From: Rhodospirillales bacterium
GTDB taxonomy: Bacteria; Pseudomonadota; Alphaproteobacteria; UBA9219
Direction of reading: 5' to 3'
Length of the DNA: 5,444 nucleotides
NCBI GenBank assembly: GCA_015654915.1
Contig: JAATFY010000208.1
Coordinates: forward strand, 1-5,444
The translations under genes were made by a program, and so were the position numbers. Below are positions 1 to 4,594 of this stretch, piece by piece. Numbering within the stretch: position 1 is the stretch's first letter; every line of letters starts with the position of its first letter. Under the pieces are notes generated by a model that saw only the letters and a program-made list of their open reading frames with translations, searched no databases and was not told the DNA's origin.

Positions 1-226
1 TGATCGATTGGGCAATGGCATTGACGGGGGTGAAGAAACCTATCGCCAAAATAATAACTAGCATCCAACCGGCTTGCGTCATTCCGGGGCGCGCGAAGCG
101 CGAACCCGGAATCCATGAAACGGCTTTAGCCGACAGGGTATTCCATGGATTCCGGATAAATTTTCCTGCGCTTTGCTTCAGAAAATTTTCCGGAATGACG
201 GTATATTTTTTCGTCCGGCGCGTCAT
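1..226 (-). CDS. fliP: Flagellar export gate protein FliP, N-terminal part (cut by window edge)
   Basis: FliP is a core membrane subunit of the flagellar type III export gate (with FliQ, FliR, FlhA and FlhB) and is made with a cleavable signal peptide. The frame is open for 75 codons from ATG 224-226 to the window edge. That ATG overlaps the fliO TGA as ATGA, and AAGAG lies six bases upstream, which supports this start. Residues 1-8 (MTRRTKKY) are basic. Residues about 9-50 are encoded by a palindromic repeat. Residues 51-75 (AGWMLVIILAIGFF, then TPVNAIAQSI) look like a signal-peptide core with a cleavage region near AIA-Q. The conserved body of FliP lies outside the window, so the name rests on the position directly after fliO and on the signal peptide. 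ATGs at codons 49 and 55 are possible alternative starts but have poor ribosome binding sites. Confidence 0.8.
   Translation of the reverse strand, partial: MTRRTKKYTVIPENFLKQSAGKFIRNPWNTLSAKAVSWIPGSRFARPGMTQAGWMLVIILAIGFFTPVNAIAQSI
77..200. repeat. Palindromic repeat element inside the fliP signal-peptide region
   Basis: This 124-bp element is bounded by a perfect 11-bp inverted repeat, CGTCATTCCGG (77-87) and CCGGAATGACG (190-200). Inside it, CCGGAATCCATG (106-117) and CATGGATTCCGG (144-155) form a perfect 12-bp inverted repeat around CGGCTTTAGCCG (121-132). Each half is also a hairpin. The left one pairs ATTCCGGG with CCCGGAAT and CGCGC with GCGCG around GAA. The right one pairs ATTCCGG with CCGGAAT and AAATTTTC with GAAAATTT. 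It resembles the GGAATCCATG/GTCATTCC-type intergenic repeats common in alphaproteobacteria. Here it is read through on the minus strand as about 42 codons of fliP. No target-site duplication is obvious. Confidence 0.9.
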
Positions 227-543
227 ATCGCACTCTTCGGCGGGAGGTCTGCGGTAGGGTTTTTATCCAGATTCGCTTCCACCACTATATCCTGATTGGC
301 TCCAAGCAAAAGCAAATGTTCCTTGCCGTCGCAACGGACAATGACCAGCCGCCGCCGCAGATCGAGCGCCAGGGTTTCCACGACCGCCAGCCGTTGCGGG
401 CGCTGGGATTTCCCCGGCAGTTTCAGGCCCTGCAGGTTCACATATTTCAGGGCGTAGCCCATCAGGCCCATCAGGCCGAAAACAACCGCGAAGGCGATAA
501 AAACCCGAAGCCAGGGTATGGATTCGGGATCAGGATTTGCCAC
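223..543 (-). CDS. fliO: Flagellar biosynthetic protein FliO
   Basis: FliO is a small bitopic membrane protein that helps assemble the FliP ring of the flagellar export gate. The 106 residues have one transmembrane helix at about 10-33 (WLRVFIAFAVVFGLMGLMGY). A small beta-rich cytoplasmic domain follows, with the family pattern RLAVVETLALDLRRRLVIVR at 51-70 and then a DGKEHLLLLG stretch, as expected for FliO. The start is GTG at 541-543. An in-frame stop lies six codons upstream and no earlier ATG exists, so the GTG start is forced unless the protein begins inside the membrane helix. The gene overlaps the upstream 96-residue ORF by 14 bp and the downstream fliP start by ATGA, so it is part of one translationally coupled operon. 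Confidence 0.9.
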   Translation of the reverse strand: MANPDPESIPWLRVFIAFAVVFGLMGLMGYALKYVNLQGLKLPGKSQRPQRLAVVETLALDLRRRLVIVRCDGKEHLLLLGANQDIVVEANLDKNPTADLPPKSAI

Positions 544-820
544 GAACGCCCCCCGTCTTCACGCGGGCTTCATGGAAAGCGCGCATATTGCGTTCGTACT
601 CGTTGAGTTTCTCGAGCAGACCGACAAGTTCCGGCAGGCATTCTTCGTGAACGTCCTTGGGCGCTTTCTTGACCTGTTCGCATACGGCCGCAACGCGCTT
701 CTCCAGTGCCGTTATATCGGGCATCACGCCGGATTTCAGAATATCCTGCGCCGCCTCCAGATAAGTTGTGATGGCCGCAAATTCCTGCCTAAAGAAAGCT
801 GCCGGAACCGGTTTCGTCAT
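530..820 (-). CDS. Unknown small helical protein of the flagellar export operon
   Basis: I do not recognise the family. It is 96 residues, with no signal peptide or membrane segment, and appears largely alpha-helical. Two helical stretches flank a loop: about 8-30 (FFRQEFAAITTYLEAAQDIL) and about 36-85, ending in LVGLLEKLNEYERNMRAF. Cysteines are at 47 and 61, and the tail is basic (VKTGGVRGKS). The start ATG (818-820) overlaps the TGA of the upstream flhB-like gene as ATGA, with GGAGA at a normal distance upstream. The 3' end overlaps fliO by 14 bp. Tight packing between two export-apparatus genes argues that it is real and has a flagellar role, perhaps as a chaperone or export accessory, but that is inference from position only. 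Confidence 0.75.
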   Translation of the reverse strand: MTKPVPAAFFRQEFAAITTYLEAAQDILKSGVMPDITALEKRVAAVCEQVKKAPKDVHEECLPELVGLLEKLNEYERNMRAFHEARVKTGGVRGKS

Positions 821-1158
821 GGCAAATTCTCCGTCGCAGAAGGTTGGGCGAGGTGGGCGTTGGCTTCGTAGACTTTGGCAAGAATCTCGGCCACCGCCAC
901 GATTGCTTCGCTCGGAATAGGCGTGTCGAGGTCAAGCTTCACCAGCAGTTCGGCCAGATCCGCATCCTCGCGTACACGTATTCCTTTACTGAAGGCCATT
1001 TCCAGAATTTGTTCCGCTAGCTTCCCCCGGCCCGACGCGATAATCTTGGGAAGAGAATCAGGGTTGCCTTCTTCCCCTTTGATTGCCACGGCCATCGCGC
1101 GATTGCCGGACGGTTTGAGGGGGGAATAGGGTGAGGGAGGGTCTTGATTTCCAGTCAT
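817..1158 (-). CDS. Stand-alone FlhB C-terminal-domain-like protein (FlhX type)
   Basis: This is related to the cytoplasmic C-terminal domain of FlhB/YscU, the substrate-specificity switch of flagellar and type III export. The 113-residue protein has AVAIKG at 23-28, then LPKIIASGRGKLAEQILEMA at 36-55, GIRVREDADLAELLVKLDLD at 59-78 and IPSEAIVAVAEILAKVYEAN at 81-100. These match the FlhB segments after the autocleavage site. There are no transmembrane helices and no NPTH cleavage motif, so it corresponds to the post-cleavage part only, as in FlhX-type paralogues that can partly replace the FlhB C-terminus. The first 22 residues (proline-rich PPSPYSPLKP) are not conserved-looking. ATG at residue 22 is an alternative start, and neither start has a strong ribosome binding site. 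It is first gene of the minus-strand flagellar operon, divergent from flgB. Confidence 0.85.
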   Translation of the reverse strand: MTGNQDPPSPYSPLKPSGNRAMAVAIKGEEGNPDSLPKIIASGRGKLAEQILEMAFSKGIRVREDADLAELLVKLDLDTPIPSEAIVAVAEILAKVYEANAHLAQPSATENLP

Positions 1159-1292
1159 TCCGGCAGCTTACCGCAAAGGTTTATGAAGGCCAAGGCGTGA
1201 TCTTTACTACTTTTTAAGAGTCTGGACGGCAGAATGTTTCGGTGCGGCAACGTCTGCACCGATGTCACGTCCGGTGACAGAGGATAACCAAT
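1159..1292. promoter_or_regulatory. Divergent flagellar control region with two short palindromes
   Basis: This 134-bp spacer must hold promoters for both the flhB-like/fliO/fliP operon (minus) and flgB-flgC-fliE (plus). Two dyads lie just before the flgB ribosome binding site: GGTGC (1241-1245) with GCACC (1256-1260), and TGTCAC (1263-1268) with GTGACA (1274-1279) separated by five bases. The second abuts the Shine-Dalgarno AGAGGA (1279-1284, eight bases before ATG), so it could be an operator or an RNA hairpin affecting initiation. I looked for a sigma-54 GG-N10-GC promoter and found no convincing match, and no clear -35/-10 pair can be assigned. Confidence 0.35.
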
Positions 1293-1697
1293 ATGAGCGA
1301 CCAAAGCGGTTCCGGCTTAACCGGTCTTTTGATGCAGAGGATGGCTTACCTCAATCAGAGGCAGGAACTTCTTTCCCAGAACGTCGCCAACGTCGACACG
1401 CCCGGTTATAAAGCGCGCGACCTCGCGCCCTTCACCTTCGGCGATGCCATGAAGCAGGCCGATATCGGCATGGCTGTTACCGATCCGCGCCACATCGTTC
1501 CGGCATCCATGGCCGGCGTGAATGCCAAGAGCGTTAAGACCAAGGGCTACGACACGGTACCGTCCGGCAACTCGGTCGATATCGAAAGCCAGATGATGGA
1601 AGTCTCGAAAACGGCCGTCGAGTACAAAGAGGTAACCTCGATCTATCACAAGATCGGCGCGCTGTTTAATATCGCTCTCAAGGGCACCAGCAGTTAG
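1293..1697 (+). CDS. flgB: Flagellar basal-body rod protein FlgB
   Basis: FlgB is a proximal-rod protein that joins the drive shaft of the flagellum to the MS-ring/export gate and is itself exported by the flagellar type III apparatus. The 134 residues are a usual family length. The rod-family N-terminal signature is at about 24-44 (QELLSQNVANVDTPGYKARD). The conserved C-terminal helix begins at GNSVDIESQMMEVSKTAVEY (92-111) and continues to YHKIGALFNIALKG. These two ends form the coiled-coil D0 domain of rod proteins. The start ATG has AGAGGA eight bases upstream. It is the first gene of flgB-flgC-fliE, and its TAG stop overlaps the ribosome binding site of flgC. Confidence 0.96.
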   Translation: MSDQSGSGLTGLLMQRMAYLNQRQELLSQNVANVDTPGYKARDLAPFTFGDAMKQADIGMAVTDPRHIVPASMAGVNAKSVKTKGYDTVPSGNSVDIESQMMEVSKTAVEYKEVTSIYHKIGALFNIALKGTSS

Positions 1698-1709
1698 GAA
1701 TGATCGTTT

Positions 1710-2123
1710 ATGGCTAACGAACTAAGCGATATATTTGCCATCTCGAGTTCCGCGCTCAAGGCACAAGACCAGCGCATGAAGGTCATTGCCGAAAACATTG
1801 CCAACGCGAATACGACGCCTTCGGCGCCCGGGCAGAAGCCCTATCAACGCCAGACTATCACTTTTAAAAACGAATTCGACAAGGCGCTGGGCGCCTACAC
1901 GGTGCACGTCACCGGCGTCAAACCCGACACCAGCGATCCCATCAAGAAGTACGATCCGGGCAATCCGGCGGCCGATGGACAAGGATATGTGCAGACCCCG
2001 AACGTCAATCCGTTGATCGAAATGATGGACATGAACGAAGCCAATCGCGCCTATCAGGCCAATCTGAACACCATCGATGCCGCGCGCGGCATGGTTCTTA
2101 ATACGATCAATCTCCTGCAATAG
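1710..2123 (+). CDS. flgC: Flagellar basal-body rod protein FlgC
   Basis: FlgC is a second proximal-rod subunit, stacked with FlgB and FlgF. The 137-residue product has the N-terminal rod signature MKVIAENIANANTTPSAPGQ (23-42) followed by KPYQRQTITF, a middle domain with GYVQTPNVNPLIEMMDMNEA (92-111), and the C-terminal helix NRAYQANLNTIDAARGMVLN (112-131) ending NTINLLQ. This is the normal length and domain order for FlgC. TAGGA, overlapping the flgB stop, provides the ribosome binding site ten bases before ATG. Only 12 bp separate it from flgB and 9 bp from fliE, so the three genes should be co-transcribed. Confidence 0.96.
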   Translation: MANELSDIFAISSSALKAQDQRMKVIAENIANANTTPSAPGQKPYQRQTITFKNEFDKALGAYTVHVTGVKPDTSDPIKKYDPGNPAADGQGYVQTPNVNPLIEMMDMNEANRAYQANLNTIDAARGMVLNTINLLQ

Positions 2124-2132
2124 AGGTAAGCC

Positions 2133-2441
2133 ATGGTTATGAACGTCGCCGATGCGCTCGCTGCCTACCGTCAAGGCAGCGGCGGGGGAGCCAAAATAGC
2201 CAGCGTTGCCGATACCGGCAGCGGCGAGAGCTTCTCCAGCGCCCTTAAAAGTTTTGCCGGAGATGCGGTGAAATCCCTCGAAGAGGGTGAAAAAGCCGCC
2301 GCCGCGGGCGCTGCGGGCAAGGCGGATATCGCCAGCGTGGTAACGGCCATTAACAACGCCGAGCTGATGTTGCAAACCGTCGTTACCATCCGCGACAAGG
2401 TCATTGCCGCTTATCAGGACATCACCAAAACGGCGATTTAG
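2133..2441 (+). CDS. fliE: Flagellar hook-basal body adaptor FliE
   Basis: FliE links the MS-ring/export gate to the first rod protein and is among the earliest exported flagellar substrates. The 102 residues have a low-complexity Gly/Ser/Ala N-terminal half, including SLEEGEKAAAAGAAGKA (48-64). The conserved C-terminal half is DIASVVTAINNAELMLQTVV (65-84) followed by TIRDKVIAAYQDITKTAI, diagnostic for FliE. AGAGG lies six bases before the first ATG. A second ATG two codons later (2139) is also possible. It is the last gene of this short operon. The fliQ-fliR-flhB genes that often follow in alphaproteobacteria are absent, and a convergent trmFO begins 6 bp beyond the stop with no room for a terminator between them. 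Confidence 0.94.
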   Translation: MVMNVADALAAYRQGSGGGAKIASVADTGSGESFSSALKSFAGDAVKSLEEGEKAAAAGAAGKADIASVVTAINNAELMLQTVVTIRDKVIAAYQDITKTAI

Positions 2442-2447
2442 GGCATC

Positions 2448-3953
2448 CTAAGCGGCGGTCTTAGCCAGAGGTTTTCCAAGCCATTCCCCAAAATCCTTCT
2501 TCGCGCGTTGCGTGTAGGCGACTTTACGATCGCGGCCGCCTTTGCCTGTCGTGATCTCGGGGAACAACCCGAAATTAACATTCATCGGCTGAAAAGTTTC
2601 GGCTGAAGCATGGGCAGTGATATGCGCCAGGATGGCACCGAGAGCTGTTGTTCGGGGTGGCGCCTGAAAGTTCCTCTCCCCTTGCGGGAGAGTAATCGAA
2701 AACTCGGACTTACGCAGTAAGTCCTTAGTTTTCGCAGGTGAGGGGTCAAATTCCACTGAATCTATATACCCCTCCCAGACCGGCTTCGCCGGTCGACCCT
2801 CCCGCAAGGGGAGGGTAACTTCAGTATGTCGATCGACTGCCGCGAATAATCCCGCCAGCAAGCCGATGGCGGCAGATTCGATATAGCCTTCGACGCCGGT
2901 AATCTGGCCCGCAAAGCGAATGCCCGGACGCGCCTTAAGCCGCAGGCGCTCGTCGAGCAGAAGCGGGCTGTTGATGAAGGTATTACGATGCAGGCCTCCG
3001 AGACGCGCAAATTCGGCGTTCTCCAACCCCGGAATCATGCGCAACACGCGCGTCTGCTCGGCATATTTCAGCTTGGTCTGGAACCCGACCATGTTGTAGA
3101 GCGTGCCGAGCGCGTTATCCTGCCGCAACTGCATAACGGCGTATGGCCGCCGGTTGGTGTGCGGATCGGTAAGCCCGACCGGCTTCATAGGTCCGTAACG
3201 CAACGTATCGATGCCGCGCTCCGCCATCACCTCGATCGGCAGGCAGCCTTCGAAATAGGGCGTGTTCTTTTCCCATTCCTTGAAATCGGTTTTCGGTGCG
3301 GCTAGAAGTTCGCGGACGAAAGCCTCGTATTGTTCCTTGTCCATCGCGCAGTTGATGTAGTCGGAGCCGGTGCCGCCCGGCCCGACTTTGTCATAGCGCG
3401 ATTGCATCCACGCTTTGCTCATATCGATGCTGTCGCGGTGGACGATAGGGGCGATGGCGTCGAAGAAAGCCAGCGATTCCTGACCGGTCAACGTGCGGAT
3501 CGACTCCGCCAGCGGTGCCGATGTCAGCGGCCCGGTGGCGATAATAACCTGATCCATCTCGCCGGACATTTCGGGGAGAGCCGTCAATTCTTCCCGTTTG
3601 ATGGTAACAAGAGAATGCGCGGCGAGGGCGGCGGTTACGGCATAGGCAAAGGCGTGCCGGTCGACGGCCAGAGCGCCACCCGCCGGAACCTGATTGGCGT
3701 CTGCCGCCCGCATGATAAGCGAATTGCAGCGGCGCATTTCGTCATGCAACAGGCCGACTGCATTATATTCGCTATCGTCTGAGCGGAAGGAGTTGGAGCA
3801 GACAAGCTCGGCACAACTGTCGGTCTGGTGGGCATCCGTGCTGCGGACCGGCCGCATTTCATGCAAAATAACCGGCACTCCGGCCTGCGCCAACTGCCAT
3901 GTCGCTTCGCTGCCCGCCAGTCCGCCGCCGATGACGTGAACCGGTCGCAGCAT
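2448..3953 (-). CDS. trmFO: TrmFO, methylenetetrahydrofolate-dependent tRNA U54 5-methyltransferase
   Basis: TrmFO makes ribothymidine-54 in tRNA using methylene-tetrahydrofolate as carbon donor and FAD/NAD(P)H as reductant. The FAD-binding GGGLAGSEA motif is at 9-17 and HEMRP at 31-35. Cys52 in AELVCSNSFRSDD and Cys237 in EGCLPIEVMAERG correspond to the two functional cysteines known in the Bacillus enzyme. Later conserved blocks are NMVGFQTKLKYAEQ (287-300), GGLHRNTFINSP (319-330), FAGQITGVEGYIESAAIGLL (347-366), PPRTTALGA (432-440) and FQPMNVNFGLFP (454-465). The 501 residues exceed the expected roughly 450 because residues about 376-429 are encoded by an inserted palindromic repeat. Its ATG overlaps the stop of the upstream cyclophilin gene by one base (TAATG) and lacks a strong ribosome binding site, implying coupled translation. 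Confidence 0.96.
   Translation of the reverse strand: MLRPVHVIGGGLAGSEATWQLAQAGVPVILHEMRPVRSTDAHQTDSCAELVCSNSFRSDDSEYNAVGLLHDEMRRCNSLIMRAADANQVPAGGALAVDRHAFAYAVTAALAAHSLVTIKREELTALPEMSGEMDQVIIATGPLTSAPLAESIRTLTGQESLAFFDAIAPIVHRDSIDMSKAWMQSRYDKVGPGGTGSDYINCAMDKEQYEAFVRELLAAPKTDFKEWEKNTPYFEGCLPIEVMAERGIDTLRYGPMKPVGLTDPHTNRRPYAVMQLRQDNALGTLYNMVGFQTKLKYAEQTRVLRMIPGLENAEFARLGGLHRNTFINSPLLLDERLRLKARPGIRFAGQITGVEGYIESAAIGLLAGLFAAVDRHTEVTLPLREGRPAKPVWEGYIDSVEFDPSPAKTKDLLRKSEFSITLPQGERNFQAPPRTTALGAILAHITAHASAETFQPMNVNFGLFPEITTGKGGRDRKVAYTQRAKKDFGEWLGKPLAKTAA
2664..2825. repeat. Composite palindromic repeat element inserted in frame in trmFO
   Basis: Imperfect terminal inverted repeats of 24 bp lie at 2669-2692 and 2797-2820 (21 of 24 match). 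With one indel they extend to CTGAAAG (from 2665) and CTTCAG (to 2824). Each end is also a hairpin: CTCTCCC/GGGAGAG (2674-2692) and CCCTCCC/GGGAGGG (2797-2815). Internal perfect stems are CGAAAACT (2697-2704) with AGTTTTCG (2727-2734), enclosing GGACTTAC-GCA-GTAAGTCC (2706-2724); GACCGGC-TTC-GCCGGTC (2778-2794); and GAGGGGT (2740-2746) with ACCCCTC (2768-2774) around a 21-bp centre. In the minus-strand gene it adds about 52-54 codons, from about TEVTLPLREG to SITLPQGERN, without a stop. The limits are my estimate. No clear target duplication is visible. Confidence 0.88.
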
Positions 3954-4525
3954 TATTTCTTGTCTTTGACGTCGGCGGCTATCTGCATACGGACAATTTT
4001 GGTCGGGTTATCGACATGGCCGTTATCGGATGGCGATCCGGCCTTGATTGCGTCGACATGCTCCATGCCCGAAATCACTTCGCCCCAGATGGTATACTGG
4101 TTGTCGAGGAAGGGCGCCGGTGCGAAGCAGATAAAGAACTGGCTGTCGGCGGAATTCGGATCGTTAGCGCGCGCCATCGAAACCGTGCCGCGCACATGCG
4201 GCGCTTTGGAAAACTCCGCTTTCAGGCGCTTGCCGGAACCGCTGGTGACTTCGCCGCGCGGATCGCCGGCCTGGGCCATAACGCCCGGGCTGACGCGGTG
4301 GAAATTCAGCCCGACATAAAATCCCTGCCGCACCAGTTCCTTGATGCGCGCGACGGTGTTCGGTGCGAGGTCGGGACGCATCTGGATAACCACGCGCCCG
4401 TCGGGCAGGTCGAGATACACTGTGTTTTCGGGATCGAGGATAGGCTTCGTGTCGGCGGCGGAAGAAGCCATGGGGATCACTCCTAGGATGGCGGCAAGAA
4501 TGAGGGTGAGAAGGCGTTTGGGCAT
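3953..4525 (-). CDS. Exported cyclophilin-type peptidyl-prolyl cis-trans isomerase
   Basis: This enzyme catalyses cis-trans isomerisation of prolyl bonds and is likely a periplasmic folding helper. Of 190 residues, 1-23 form a signal peptide (MPKR, hydrophobic core LLTLILAAILGVIPM, then ASSAAD), with probable cleavage after SSA or SAA. The cyclophilin domain has FHR at 75-77 (Arg77 equals the catalytic arginine), MAQAGDP at 83-89, GTVSMARANDPNSADSQFFI at 113-132 and LDNQYTIWGEV at 140-150. Compared with human CypA, Phe60 is Val82 and Trp121 is Phe139. The Trp change is usual for bacterial forms, which tend to be cyclosporin-insensitive, while the Val is less usual. A ribosome binding site AAAGG lies nine bases before ATG. 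It is co-transcribed with trmFO downstream (one-base overlap) and divergent from the GmhB-like gene. Confidence 0.93.
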   Translation of the reverse strand: MPKRLLTLILAAILGVIPMASSAADTKPILDPENTVYLDLPDGRVVIQMRPDLAPNTVARIKELVRQGFYVGLNFHRVSPGVMAQAGDPRGEVTSGSGKRLKAEFSKAPHVRGTVSMARANDPNSADSQFFICFAPAPFLDNQYTIWGEVISGMEHVDAIKAGSPSDNGHVDNPTKIVRMQIAADVKDKK

Positions 4526-4594
4526 GTCGGCTAACCTTTAGTTGTGCGCAGGGTGCCGTTAATATAGTAAGGTTTATCCGAGAGGAACAGGAAA
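4526..4594. promoter_or_regulatory. Short divergent promoter region between the cyclophilin and GmhB-like genes
   Basis: These 69 bp must drive the minus-strand cyclophilin-trmFO pair and the plus-strand phosphatase. On the plus strand TATAGT (4563-4568) could be a -10 box, with TTGTGC (4542-4547) as a weak -35 at a short 15-bp spacing. AGAGGA (4581-4586) is the ribosome binding site, eight bases before ATG 4595. No convincing pair is seen on the minus strand. The assignment is mainly from gene orientation. Confidence 0.3.

Noticed and set aside
15..257. Plus-strand 80-codon ORF at the left edge
   Set aside because: It is antisense to fliP and open only because the palindromic repeat lacks stops on both strands. 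Its peptide has no family features, whereas the minus frame is coupled to fliO and has a signal peptide.
1221..1260. Possible sigma-54 promoter before flgB
   Set aside because: The GG and GC elements are 8 rather than 10 bases apart, or one half is missing, in every candidate alignment.
1722..2375. 217-codon minus-strand ORF across flgC and fliE
   Set aside because: It is antisense to two clearly conserved flagellar genes, and its composition is typical of a shadow frame with no recognisable motif.
2671..2820. Hairpins in trmFO read as transcription terminators
   Set aside because: The stems are not followed by a T-run in the sense direction, lie in the middle of an open gene, and are explained by the repeat element.
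3828..4319. Plus-strand ORFs over the trmFO start and cyclophilin gene (also 3330-3782 and 4016-4486)
   Set aside because: All lie opposite TrmFO or cyclophilin, whose motifs are unmistakable. No own ribosome binding site or domain is visible.
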